From Saprospiraceae bacterium (GTDB taxonomy: Bacteria > Bacteroidota > Bacteroidia > Chitinophagales > Saprospiraceae), in contig JANQZX010000025.1 in NCBI GenBank assembly GCA_030728245.1, positions 3,617-41,135 of the forward strand: a stretch of 37,519 nucleotides of DNA, in the 5' to 3' direction. This document shows, in pieces, positions 7,892 to 15,940 of this stretch. Below the pieces are notes generated by a model. The model made no database searches. It had not been told where the DNA came from and saw only the letters and a list, made by a program, of their open reading frames with translations. A program made the position numbers and the translations under genes. Within the stretch, counting starts at the first letter, position 1, and every line of letters starts with the position of its first letter.

Positions 7892-8326
7892 TTAGGGAAT
7901 AATATTTTTTTCGTTAGTAAAAAGCACGCCCTCCTTGTAATCCTTTAAAACTCTTTTGATGGTTCCCGTCAAATTTTTTGGTAATTTATGTAGATCGTGC
8001 CATTCTGCGGCTTTAAACTTTTGGGGTTCATTTCGCTGAAGCTCACCCTCCCATCGAAAAGCTTTGAAATACAAAACCAGTCGCTGATTTTTGATGCTTG
8101 TTTTTTGCAAAACGTGCACTAATCTTAAATCATTTTCCAAGATGGTTATTCCCGCTTCCTCCTTACACTCTCTCACTAAAGCCTCCTTGCTGGTTTCACC
8201 CAACTCAACGTTACCACCAACCAGGGTATAATTTCCCCCATTCAATTTGGTTTGTTTAAGCAACAAGATTTTTCCTTGATTAAAAAGAATTAATCTTACT
8301 TTTAATGACAATTTATGTGGATTCAT
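7892..8326 (-). CDS. Nudix hydrolase
   Basis: A 144-residue cytoplasmic protein with a complete Nudix box, Gx5Ex7REUxEExGU: G38-NVELG-E44, R52-E53, E56-E57, G59-I60. The Glu residues of this helix coordinate Mg for hydrolysis of nucleoside diphosphate-linked substrates. The rest is a short beta-grasp of the expected size (VRLILFNQGKILLLKQ at the start). The substrate cannot be predicted: ADP-ribose, modified nucleotides or capped RNA ends are all possible in the family. It stands alone with its own promoter-like box just upstream; its stop codon is one base away from the repeat cluster. Confidence 0.9.
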   Translation of the reverse strand: MNPHKLSLKVRLILFNQGKILLLKQTKLNGGNYTLVGGNVELGETSKEALVRECKEEAGITILENDLRLVHVLQKTSIKNQRLVLYFKAFRWEGELQRNEPQKFKAAEWHDLHKLPKNLTGTIKRVLKDYKEGVLFTNEKNIIP

Positions 8327-8347
8327 TGGGACTTTTTAGACAACAAA

Positions 8348-8355
8348 CAAAGGTA
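8348..8355 (-). promoter_or_regulatory. Promoter -7 box for the Nudix gene
   Basis: Minus-strand TACCTTTG matches TAnnTTTG exactly and lies 22 bases from the ATG at 8326, predicting a leader of about 15 bases. Confidence 0.5.
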
Positions 8356-8435
8356 AAACTAAAACCGTTTTAAAACAGATGTAATGAATATTTTAAAGAA
8401 ACTTATTTTCACCACAAAGCAGATATAAAAATCTC

Positions 8436-9263
8436 ATGAAAACCTTCCAAATTATAATTTGTGTTTTGGGTATTTCCTTAATGGTACAGCGATTAACTGC
8501 ACAGAGAGATACGGTTATAATATATAAAAAAATAGATACGACAGATTTAAAGTTATGGATCCATTATCCTGAAAAATTAAAAAATAAACATAAAGCCATT
8601 ATCTTTTTTCATGGAGGTGGCTGGAACAATGGAACAGCAGAACAATTTTTACCTCAATCGGAATATCTGGCAAGCCAGGGAATGGTGGCGATCAGAGCTT
8701 CATATCGATTAAGAAATGTGCATGGCACAACCCCGAAAGAAGCATTGGAAGATGCTAAATCTGCTATTCGGTTTTTAAGACTCAATGCAAGAGAATTACA
8801 TATTATACCTAATAAAATTGCAGCTGGTGGCGGATCTGCCGGCGGGCATTTGGCTGCAGCAGCCTTCACCTCCCTAAATATAAACGATTCAAAGGATGCC
8901 GTCAATGTAAGTGCTAAACCTAATTGCCTGGTATTATTTAATCCAGTAATTGATAATGGCCCGGAAGGCTATGGTTATGAAAGAATAAAAACATGGTTTC
9001 CCGATATATCACCCATGCACGGTATCACTAAAAAATTTCCACCGACCGTCCTTTTTTTGGGAACTAAAGATGCTTTAATACCCGTTTCTACAGGAGAGAT
9101 TTTTCGCGATAAAATAAAGGAAACTGGAGGAGAATGCACTTTATTTTTATACGAGGGAGCTGGTCATGGATTTTTCGGATGGAAAGATGGGAAAAATCCG
9201 TACTATTATGAAACCTTGAAACAAACAGAAATTTTTCTTCGTGAGCATAGGTATTTAAAATGA
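8436..9263 (+). CDS. Exported alpha/beta hydrolase (esterase/lipase family)
   Basis: A 275-residue protein with a signal peptide (residues 1-22, ending MVQRLTAQ). The fold markers of the HSL/BD-FAE esterase type are present: oxyanion-hole HGGGW at 59-63, nucleophile elbow GGSAGG with Ser134, acid Asp212 in LGTKDALIP, and His244 in GAGHGFFGW. The family hydrolyses carboxyl esters, often acetyl or feruloyl groups on plant polysaccharides, but also other small esters; the substrate here is not decidable. It should act in the periplasm or outside the cell, as no lipobox or T9SS C-terminal domain is seen. It is a single gene, divergent from the Nudix gene. Confidence 0.82.
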   Translation: MKTFQIIICVLGISLMVQRLTAQRDTVIIYKKIDTTDLKLWIHYPEKLKNKHKAIIFFHGGGWNNGTAEQFLPQSEYLASQGMVAIRASYRLRNVHGTTPKEALEDAKSAIRFLRLNARELHIIPNKIAAGGGSAGGHLAAAAFTSLNINDSKDAVNVSAKPNCLVLFNPVIDNGPEGYGYERIKTWFPDISPMHGITKKFPPTVLFLGTKDALIPVSTGEIFRDKIKETGGECTLFLYEGAGHGFFGWKDGKNPYYYETLKQTEIFLREHRYLK

Positions 9264-9302
9264 TTTAACCTTACTAAAACACAAAAATGTATTTATTTAC
9301 CG

Positions 9303-9310
9303 TATATTTG
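9303..9310 (+). promoter_or_regulatory. Promoter -7 box for the PLP enzyme / hydroxylase operon
   Basis: TATATTTG matches TAnnTTTG exactly, 72 bases before the ATG at 9383. It predicts a leader of about 65 bases. No clear -33 TTTG is visible. Confidence 0.5.
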
Positions 9311-9382
9311 CGAATCTAAAGTACCTTGAATGAACATACCACTAAAAATGTTAACAGTTTAATTAATTGGAATAGATAGGTT

Positions 9383-10522
9383 ATGGTATATGAAAGTTTA
9401 AGTGGTACCATTGGCAATACACCCTTGGTTAGGTTAAATAAGATAACAGCGAGTTTAACTGGAACATATTATGCCAAGGTAGAGGCTTTTAATCCCGGCC
9501 AAAGTGCTAAAGACAGAATTGCTTTTTACATGGTTGAGCAAGCGGAAAAAAAAGGCTTAATCAAACCAGGGGGAACCATTGTTGAAGCAACATCGGGAAA
9601 TACAGGATTCAGTATTGCTATGTTGTCAGCAATAAAAGGCTATAAATGTATTCTCACACTTACCAGTAAGGCCTCTACTGAAAAAATATCACTTTTAAAA
9701 TCACTCGGGGCAGAGGTTATCATTTGTCCTGTTGATGTAAGTCCAGAAGACCCAAGGTCTTACTATTCCAGAGCAGAACAAATAGCAAAGGAAACACCTA
9801 ACGCTTTTTATTTGGCTCAAAACTTTAATACAGATAATGCGGCAGCACATTACCATTCTACTGGACCTGAAATATGGAAACAGACGGAGGGTAAAATTAC
9901 GCATTATGTTTGTTGTGCCGGCACAGGAGGAACTCTTTCAGGCGTGGCAAAATATCTTAAAGAACAGAATCCTGCCATCCGCATTATTGGTATTGATGCT
10001 TACGGATCAGTTTTAAAGAAGTTCTGGGAAACGGGTATTTATGATCCAGATGAAATAAAACCATACAAAGTCGAAGGTTTAGGTAAAAATATCATTCCTT
10101 CAAATATTGATTTTTCATTAATCGACGAATTTATAAAAGTAAGCGATAAAGATAGTGCCATTAGAGCCAGGGAACTGGCTTCAAAAGAAGGCTTATTGAT
10201 GGGGTATTCCAGTGGTTCTGCCATGCACGGTATATTTCAAATTCAAGATGAATTAGATGAAAATAGCGTAGTAGTAGCACTTTTTTCTGACCATGGATCA
10301 AGATATCTCGGAAAAATTTATAATGACGGATGGATGACTGAGCAAGGTTATCTTTTGGGAAATGAATCAGAAACCAAAGTTCCTTCTATCAATGAATGGG
10401 AAGACCACGAACACTACTACAGCTACGAATCTGTAAAAAGAAGGTACAGAACTTATTATCGAATTTATCGTTTGATGTATAGAAAATATATTAGCCAGAC
10501 AAAGAAATCATTAGGTTTATAA
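9383..10522 (+). CDS. Cystathionine beta-synthase / cysteine synthase-like PLP enzyme
   Basis: A 379-residue fold-type II PLP enzyme. The PLP lysine is K43 in NPGQSAKDRIA; SGNTG at 71-75 binds the substrate carboxylate; GTGGTLSG binds the PLP phosphate. Motifs EGLGKNIIPSNID and SDHGSRYLGKIYNDGWM resemble cystathionine beta-synthase more than CysK, but the C-terminal CBS regulatory domains are absent. The family replaces the beta-substituent of serine, O-acetylserine or O-phosphoserine with a sulfur nucleophile, so cystathionine, cysteine or cysteate could be the product. The last ~50 residues are a basic, Tyr-rich tail (nine Tyr within about 27 residues), unusual for the family. It is followed after 16 bases by a membrane fatty-acid hydroxylase gene, which may link its product to lipid synthesis. 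Confidence 0.85.
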   Translation: MVYESLSGTIGNTPLVRLNKITASLTGTYYAKVEAFNPGQSAKDRIAFYMVEQAEKKGLIKPGGTIVEATSGNTGFSIAMLSAIKGYKCILTLTSKASTEKISLLKSLGAEVIICPVDVSPEDPRSYYSRAEQIAKETPNAFYLAQNFNTDNAAAHYHSTGPEIWKQTEGKITHYVCCAGTGGTLSGVAKYLKEQNPAIRIIGIDAYGSVLKKFWETGIYDPDEIKPYKVEGLGKNIIPSNIDFSLIDEFIKVSDKDSAIRARELASKEGLLMGYSSGSAMHGIFQIQDELDENSVVVALFSDHGSRYLGKIYNDGWMTEQGYLLGNESETKVPSINEWEDHEHYYSYESVKRRYRTYYRIYRLMYRKYISQTKKSLGL

Positions 10523-10538
10523 CAAAAATTTTCACGAA

Positions 10539-11204
10539 ATGAGAACTGAAAAAAAACAAGCATACCTCTCTAATGAGAATATATCCGTTCCTTTATTTAA
10601 GAATAAATGGTTGGATAGTTTAACAAGAACACACATTGCCATTCCTGTCTCTATGTTTTTCTTGTACGCGATAGCGTTGTTATATTATACAAAAGTTGCT
10701 ACAGATTTAACTACATTACAAGTAACATCGCTTTATCTAACTGGATTTTTATTTTTCACTTTTGCAGAATATATGGTTCACCGCCACGTATATCATTTAC
10801 CTGGTACCACTGAAAAGAGAGCAAAATTTGCCTACACCATGCATGGAATACACCATGATTACCCGAAAGATAAACAAAGATTAGCGATGCCCCCAGCCAT
10901 GAGTGTAGCTGTAGGAACCATTCTCTTTTTCCTATTTGAGCTTATACTGGATAAATTTTCCTTCTCATTCCTTGCAGGTTTCTTAAGTGGCTATGCATTT
11001 TATCTGTTAGTTCATTATTCTATTCATATATTTTTACCCCCTAATAACATGTTTAAAGCATTATGGGTTAACCATGCTTTACATCATTATGGAAAATCTG
11101 ATACAATGTTTGGTGTTTCATCTCCCCTTTGGGACTATATTTTTGGAACCACTCACGCTAAATTAAAAGGAAGTATTCCAACTGATCTTGCTCACGATCA
11201 TTAA
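10539..11204 (+). CDS. Membrane fatty-acid hydroxylase / sterol desaturase superfamily
   Basis: A 221-residue integral membrane protein with the di-iron histidine boxes of the FA-hydroxylase superfamily: HRHVYH (81-86), HGIHH (102-106), H159 and H163, and NHALHHYG (H179, H182, H183). Hydrophobic segments lie at about 34-50, 62-78 and 120-160. Size and box spacing resemble fatty acid 2-hydroxylases, which add a hydroxyl to the acyl chain of sphingolipids or similar lipids; carotenoid or sterol substrates are less likely. It is 16 bases downstream of the PLP enzyme gene and followed by a strong terminator, so the two form a two-gene operon. The exact substrate is inferred. Confidence 0.82.
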   Translation: MRTEKKQAYLSNENISVPLFKNKWLDSLTRTHIAIPVSMFFLYAIALLYYTKVATDLTTLQVTSLYLTGFLFFTFAEYMVHRHVYHLPGTTEKRAKFAYTMHGIHHDYPKDKQRLAMPPAMSVAVGTILFFLFELILDKFSFSFLAGFLSGYAFYLLVHYSIHIFLPPNNMFKALWVNHALHHYGKSDTMFGVSSPLWDYIFGTTHAKLKGSIPTDLAHDH

Positions 11205-11227
11205 AAAAGAATAAAAATTAAAATACG

Positions 11228-11262
11228 AAGGCTGTTAGGATAAAACTTAACAGCCTTTTTTT
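11228..11262 (+). terminator. Intrinsic terminator of the PLP enzyme/hydroxylase operon
   Basis: Perfect 10-bp stem (AAGGCTGTTA at 11228-11237 with TAACAGCCTT at 11248-11257), 10-base loop, followed by a T-rich tail to 11262. It starts 23 bases after the hydroxylase stop codon. Confidence 0.85.
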
Positions 11263-11362
11263 CTTAAAAAAAGAGGCTGTCTAAAAAACCTGGATACATT
11301 AGAAACATTAGCACGAAGATTGCATGGCTATGCTGCTGTGATAAATTTACACTTTTCATTTC

Positions 11363-11576
11363 TGACCCCGGAGGGGTCACATGTCTATTGTCAATTTAGC
11401 CCCTGGCGGCAGAATTTCCCTAATATCCCATTATGCCCCTGGCGGCAAAAATGTTTTATTGTCAATTTGGCCCCTGGCGGTATAATGACTATAAACATGT
11501 GACCCCTCTGGGGTCTTTTATATTTGTCATTACTACTGTGGGGTCACATGTATCTTAATATTGCCTCGGGCGGCAA
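11363..11576 (-). repeat. Palindromic intergenic repeat cluster, copy 2 (inverted)
   Basis: The reverse complement of the block at 7804-7852 recurs here: the palindrome with ACATGT flank at 11363-11384, and GCCCCTGGCGGC cores at 11398-11411, 11434-11447 and 11469-11482. ACATGTGACCCCTCTGGGGTC at 11495-11515, GTGGGGTCACATGT at 11538-11551 and a diverged TTGCC...GGCAA palindrome at 11561-11576 follow. Copies are more degenerate and more numerous than in copy 1. The 485-base gap 11205-11689 holds only a terminator at each end and these repeats; I see no gene in it. Confidence 0.8.
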
Positions 11577-11624
11577 CAATTTCTCTAATAAACACTTTAG
11601 CCCAATTGCCATGCACGGCACACC

Positions 11625-11653
11625 AAAAAGAGGCTATCTGAAAAGATAGCCTC
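11625..11653 (-). terminator. Intrinsic terminator of the sdh operon
   Basis: Perfect 10-bp stem (GAGGCTATCT at 11630-11639 with AGATAGCCTC at 11644-11653), 4-base loop, followed on the minus strand by a five-T tract (11625-11629). It lies 36 bases after the sdhB stop. Confidence 0.8.
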
Positions 11654-11689
11654 GGAAATCTATTAAACAAAGGAGCAATAATTGCGAAA

Positions 11690-12445
11690 TTAGTTGGCGT
11701 CATTTGAAGAAAACGACGCAGAAAGAAATTCTCTATTCATCAAAGCGATATTAGAAACTGAAATACCTTTTGGACATTCAGCCTCACAAGCCGTAATATT
11801 AGAACAATTTCCGAAATTTTCCAAATCCATTTGACGAACCATATTTAAAACTCTTTTTTGAGCTTCCACCTTACCTTGAGGTAACAAGGCTAAATGCGCC
11901 ACCTTCGCCGAGGTAAAGAGCATGGCGGAAGAATTTGGACAGGCAGCCACACAAGCACCACAACCTATGCAAGTTGCGGCATCAAAAGCGTGAGAAGCCA
12001 CATCCTTTTCTATTGGAACAGCATTTGCATCTTGCGCCTGACCGGTACTCACTGATATAAATCCACCTGCCTGAATAATTCTATCTAAAGCACCTCTATC
12101 TACTGAAAGATCTTTCAATACAGGGAAAGCAGAGGCGCGATAGGGTTCTATTACTATAGTTTCACCGTCTTTGAAGTTACGCATGTGTAATTGACAAGTG
12201 GTAGTACCTTGTAATGGACCATGAGGCTGACCATTAATGACCAAACTGCAGGTACCACATATACCCTCTCTACAATCGTGTTCAAAAGCAATAGGAACTT
12301 TTTGCTCGAAACTCAGTTTTTCATTTAAAACATCCAGCATTTCGAGAAATGACATGTGTTCACTTACATTATCCAGGGAATAGGTTTCGAACTTTCCTTT
12401 TACATTTTGGCTTGGTTGGCGCCATATTTTTAGTGTCAATTTCAT
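11690..12445 (-). CDS. sdhB: Succinate dehydrogenase/fumarate reductase iron-sulfur subunit
   Basis: 251 residues from the ATG at 12445; a TTG three codons upstream is an unlikely start. It carries the three Fe-S clusters that pass electrons from the flavin to the quinone site. [2Fe-2S] ligands are C58, C63, C66 and C84 (CREGICGTC, then TTTC). The [4Fe-4S] set is C159, C162, C165 (CIGCGAC) plus C224; the [3Fe-4S] set is C169, C214 and C220. The protein lies on the cytoplasmic face, bound to SdhA and the membrane anchor. It is the last gene of sdhCAB, followed by an intrinsic terminator. Direction (succinate oxidation or fumarate reduction) is not decidable here. Confidence 0.95.
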   Translation of the reverse strand: MKLTLKIWRQPSQNVKGKFETYSLDNVSEHMSFLEMLDVLNEKLSFEQKVPIAFEHDCREGICGTCSLVINGQPHGPLQGTTTCQLHMRNFKDGETIVIEPYRASAFPVLKDLSVDRGALDRIIQAGGFISVSTGQAQDANAVPIEKDVASHAFDAATCIGCGACVAACPNSSAMLFTSAKVAHLALLPQGKVEAQKRVLNMVRQMDLENFGNCSNITACEAECPKGISVSNIALMNREFLSASFSSNDAN

Positions 12446-12487
12446 AATAATCAATTTAAAGCCAAAAGGCCAGCAATTAAGATAAGA

Positions 12488-14503
12488 TTATTTGTAAGAA
12501 CGGGTTTTTAACTCAACATTGTCAAAATGCAGCATTTCTTTGTGCAAAATAGGATCTTGATCAGCCCCTTTGAACTCCCATGCGGAAACGTAAGCATATT
12601 CGTCGTCTCTTCTCAATGCTTCTCCGTCTGGCGTTTGATATTCTTCTCTAAAGTGACCTCCACAAGATTCATTTCTATCGAGCGCATCGACGACCATGAT
12701 TTCACCTAAATCTATAAAATCTGCTACTCTGAGGGCTTTTTCAAGTTCAGGATTCAAGTCATTGGCAACACCAGGCAGATAAAGATCAGAATAAAACTCA
12801 TCTCTCAATGCGCGCACCTGCTGTCTTGCTAAAGTTAGACCTTCAGCTGTTCGTGACATACCACAATATTCCCATATAATCTTACCCAATCTTCTATGAA
12901 AACTTTCAGCCGATTGCTTTCCTTTTATAGCGAACAACTTATCTATTCTTTGTTTTGCCAAATCAGCCGCAGCGGTAAATTCAGGTGCATTAACATCTAA
13001 TTTAGGGGTACTAATATCTTCACTTAAGAAAGTACCTATAGTATAAGGAAGTACGAAATAACCGTCAGCCAGACCCTGCATTAAAGCGGATGCACCTAAA
13101 CGATTAGCCCCATGATCAGAAAAGTTTGATTCACCGATAGAGAATAACCCTGGAACATTGGTCATAAGATTATAATCGACCCAGAGACCACCCATTGTAT
13201 AATGTACTGCAGGATAAATTTTCATAGGAAACTTGTAAGGATTTTCGCCTGAAATTTTCTCATACATTTCAAACAAGTTTCCATACTTTTCTTCGATTAC
13301 CTTTTCACCCAGTTCAACTATTTTTGCATTGGTCGGGTTTGAAAGACCAAGAATATTAGCTTTTGATTTACCATATCTTTCTATAGCTGCAGAAAAGTCG
13401 AGGAAAACACCTAAACCAGTGGGTACTATACCGTTGCCTTCATCACATGCTGTTTTAGCTGCACGGGAAGCAACATCTCGTGGCACTAAATTTCCAAAAG
13501 CAGGATATCTTCTTTCGAGGAAATAATCACGATCCGCTTCAGGAATATCCAATGCTGTCTTTACTCCATCGCGAATAGCTTTGGCATCTTCTTTTTTTGC
13601 CGGAACCCAGACGCGCCCGTCATTTCTCAAAGACTCAGACATTAGGGTAAGCTTCGACTGGTATTCCCCCATCTGAGGAATGCAAGTTGGGTGAATCTGT
13701 GTAAAGCAAGGATTGGCCATGAAGGCACCTTTTGCCACTGCACGCATAGCGGCAGTAACGTTACAATTCATTGCATTCGTAGAAAGATAAAAAACGTTAC
13801 CATACCCACCAGTAGCGAGAACAACGGCATGAGCGCCATGTTTTTCTAATTCGCCGGTTAATAAATTTCTTGCTATAATACCTCTTGCCTTACCATCTTT
13901 TAGCACCAATTCAATCATTTCATGTCTGGTAAACATCTTCACATTACCCAGGGCAATCTGACGTGACAGCGATTGGTAAGCGCCCAATAAAAGTTGCTGT
14001 CCTGTTTGGCCTCTTGCATAAAAAGTTCTGGAAACCTGAACCCCCCCGAATGATCTGTTATCCAGCAATCCACCATATTCTCTGGCAAAAGGAACACCTT
14101 GAGCCACAGCCTGGTCGATAATGGACGTACTCACTTCGGCTAATCTATAAACATTAGCTTCTCTTGATCTGTAATCCCCCCCTTTAATAGTGTCATAAAA
14201 TAAACGAAAAACACTATCCCCGTCATTTCTGTAATTTTTTGCGGCATTAATCCCCCCCTGAGCAGCGATACTATGCGCCCTTCTAGGACTATCATGAAAA
14301 GTATAACATTTTACAAGGTAGCCCAACTCGCCCAAAGTGGCTGCTGCCGAGGCACCAGCAAGGCCTGTACCAACGACAATAATTTCAATTTTAAGTTTAT
14401 TATTTGGCGCAACCAAAGGCAGGGTTGAACGATATTTTGTCCATTTATCGGCTAAGTCCCCAGAGGGTACATTTCCATTTAAATTTAAGTTATCCATGTG
14501 CAT
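12488..14503 (-). CDS. sdhA: Succinate dehydrogenase/fumarate reductase flavoprotein subunit
   Basis: About 671 residues from the ATG at 14503 (a second ATG at 14497 is equally plausible; a TTG at 14509 is less likely). The FAD-binding GxGxxG-type motif [20 protein letters not shown] is near residue 45. The covalent FAD histidine is in [13 protein letters not shown]. Substrate-site motifs HPTCIP and [11 protein letters not shown], and later [10 protein letters not shown] and [14 protein letters not shown], match the family. It oxidises succinate to fumarate in the TCA cycle, or the reverse, at the cytoplasmic face of the membrane. Length and the N-terminal PSGDLADKW pattern match Bacteroidota SdhA. 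It lies between sdhC and sdhB with short gaps, a standard operon order. Confidence 0.95.
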   Translation of the reverse strand: MHMDNLNLNGNVPSGDLADKWTKYRSTLPLVAPNNKLKIEIIVVGTGLAGASAAATLGELGYLVKCYTFHDSPRRAHSIAAQGGINAAKNYRNDGDSVFRLFYDTIKGGDYRSREANVYRLAEVSTSIIDQAVAQGVPFAREYGGLLDNRSFGGVQVSRTFYARGQTGQQLLLGAYQSLSRQIALGNVKMFTRHEMIELVLKDGKARGIIARNLLTGELEKHGAHAVVLATGGYGNVFYLSTNAMNCNVTAAMRAVAKGAFMANPCFTQIHPTCIPQMGEYQSKLTLMSESLRNDGRVWVPAKKEDAKAIRDGVKTALDIPEADRDYFLERRYPAFGNLVPRDVASRAAKTACDEGNGIVPTGLGVFLDFSAAIERYGKSKANILGLSNPTNAKIVELGEKVIEEKYGNLFEMYEKISGENPYKFPMKIYPAVHYTMGGLWVDYNLMTNVPGLFSIGESNFSDHGANRLGASALMQGLADGYFVLPYTIGTFLSEDISTPKLDVNAPEFTAAADLAKQRIDKLFAIKGKQSAESFHRRLGKIIWEYCGMSRTAEGLTLARQQVRALRDEFYSDLYLPGVANDLNPELEKALRVADFIDLGEIMVVDALDRNESCGGHFREEYQTPDGEALRRDDEYAYVSAWEFKGADQDPILHKEMLHFDNVELKTRSYK

Positions 14504-14530
14504 TAACAATTAAAGTCAAAAATAAAACAA

Positions 14531-15268
14531 TTACCACCATAAGTTATTTCGTCCGTAAACGATGATGGGAATGATAGCAAACCCAAATGGGACGATAAAA
14601 GCATAAATTCTGCCGATGTATTTAATAAAAGGGGTATATTTTTTATGATTAAGACCCAGCGTTTGAAATGAGCTTTGAAATCCATGATTTAAGTGAATAC
14701 CAATAATAATCATAGAAACCACATAAAATATCACAAAGCCTGGATTTGAAAAAGCCAAAACTACGGGCTCATAAAGATTCTTATACTCAGTCCCTTCAAT
14801 CATAACCATCGGTACTTTGCCCAACTTCATCTGTAGCCAAAATTGATACATGTGCACGGCTATGAACACAAAAATGATAATACCCAACCAAGCCATGTTC
14901 GACGCTGCTTTCACATTGGTTCCGTCACCTCTTAGTGCACTGACCGCATAACCAATATTTCCTCTGGCCTTCTTATTTTTTCTCCACAATAGCAATCCTT
15001 GAATGGTATGGAGAAGAATAGAAAAATAAAGAAGATACGAAACCGTTTTAATCAACGGATTGTGCGTCATGAAGTAAGAGTACAGGTTAAAAGAAACCCC
15101 AGCGTCCTTTGCCAGTAATTGTAAATTTCCGATCAGGTGAACAGGAAGAAACAAAATAAGGAACAAACCTGAAAGGCTCATCAACAGCTTTTTACCTATT
15201 GATGAAGTTAAAAAATTAGCAAACCAAACTAATCCGATTGGTTTAAGTGCATTAGTCATCCAACTCAT
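14531..15268 (-). CDS. sdhC: Succinate dehydrogenase cytochrome b subunit (b558 family)
   Basis: 245-residue membrane anchor of the single-subunit, di-haem type. Five hydrophobic segments are visible at about 28-50, 72-95, 125-147, 168-192 and 212-240. The candidate haem ligands are H44 (LPVHLIGN), H87 (ILLHTIQG), H139 (IAVHMYQFW) and H192 (GIHLNHGF), as expected for two b haems. It anchors SdhAB and exchanges electrons with the (mena)quinone pool. First gene of the sdhCAB operon; a TAGATTTG box lies 42 bases upstream. It is divergent from the unknown gene at 15419. Confidence 0.93.
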   Translation of the reverse strand: MSWMTNALKPIGLVWFANFLTSSIGKKLLMSLSGLFLILFLPVHLIGNLQLLAKDAGVSFNLYSYFMTHNPLIKTVSYLLYFSILLHTIQGLLLWRKNKKARGNIGYAVSALRGDGTNVKAASNMAWLGIIIFVFIAVHMYQFWLQMKLGKVPMVMIEGTEYKNLYEPVVLAFSNPGFVIFYVVSMIIIGIHLNHGFQSSFQTLGLNHKKYTPFIKYIGRIYAFIVPFGFAIIPIIVYGRNNLWW

Positions 15269-15309
15269 TGTATTATATTTTCATTAACAGCATTTTGAAA
15301 AATGTTCTA

Positions 15310-15317
15310 CAAATCTA
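15310..15317 (-). promoter_or_regulatory. sdhCAB promoter -7 box
   Basis: Minus-strand TAGATTTG matches TAnnTTTG exactly. A TTG lies 18 bases upstream as a possible -33 element. Predicted leader is about 36 bases. Confidence 0.55.
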
Positions 15318-15418
15318 TACCTTTAAGGCAATTTACAACTCAATGCATAGCGTTAAGTTTATTATTTTAAATTAATTTAGAATCATTTCAAATAACATTA
15401 TTAACAAAATCGACGATA

Positions 15419-15931
15419 GTGCCTTTAAAAGAAGCAACCTTTACCGAATTCATTCAATTTTTTCCTGTAATGCCGTTACCCATTGTTTTGGCTGAAGAGA
15501 ATATAAAGATATTCAGTCAGGACAATATTCCTCTTCCTGACGCAATTATACAGCAATTTATTTATCCTTTAGAAGAAAATGAACCTGACGAATTTACAGA
15601 ATTCATGGCCTGTTTTCGTATTGGAGAGACAGAAGCATTTGAAGCCCTGGTTTATTGGAAAGCTGCTTTATTGAATTATCATTACATCATCGCTACATTT
15701 ACTAAAAAGGGAGTACTTATAGACAAAAGAACACTTTCAGGTACCAGTGTTATCCAGGAAACCATATTGCAGTCTATTGCAGTCATGGACGAGGATTGGC
15801 GCATAAGAATTTTATCTGGAATATCACATATTGATGAAACGTATGAACCAGGAAGCAGTACCACGTTGTTATTAGAATTATTGCCGGAGGGACGCATCGT
15901 TGAAATTGAAGATGAACTTATTCCGGATTAA
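15419..15931 (+). CDS. Unknown acidic protein upstream of RNase R
   Basis: A 170-residue soluble protein, acidic especially at its C-terminus (EIEDELIPD), without signal peptide or membrane segment. The start is GTG at 15419; no ATG precedes it in frame, and the next in-frame Met is at residue 18. The predicted pattern is mixed alpha/beta with an aromatic segment VYWKAALLNYHYIIATF. I recognise no family and assign no function. It stops nine bases before the RNase R start, so the two are very likely co-transcribed, which hints at a link to RNA metabolism, though only by position. It is divergent from sdhC. Confidence 0.65.
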   Translation: MPLKEATFTEFIQFFPVMPLPIVLAEENIKIFSQDNIPLPDAIIQQFIYPLEENEPDEFTEFMACFRIGETEAFEALVYWKAALLNYHYIIATFTKKGVLIDKRTLSGTSVIQETILQSIAVMDEDWRIRILSGISHIDETYEPGSSTTLLLELLPEGRIVEIEDELIPD

Positions 15932-15940
15932 AAAACAGAC

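Noticed and set aside
11320-11502. Plus-strand 60-codon frame
   Set aside because: Made of the palindromic repeats; no promoter or family resemblance.
11363-11576. CRISPR array
   Set aside because: Repeats are short, unequal in spacing and in mixed orientation, without uniform spacers or cas genes.
12443-12454. TTG start adding three residues to SdhB
   Set aside because: An ATG three codons later gives the normal SdhB N-terminus.
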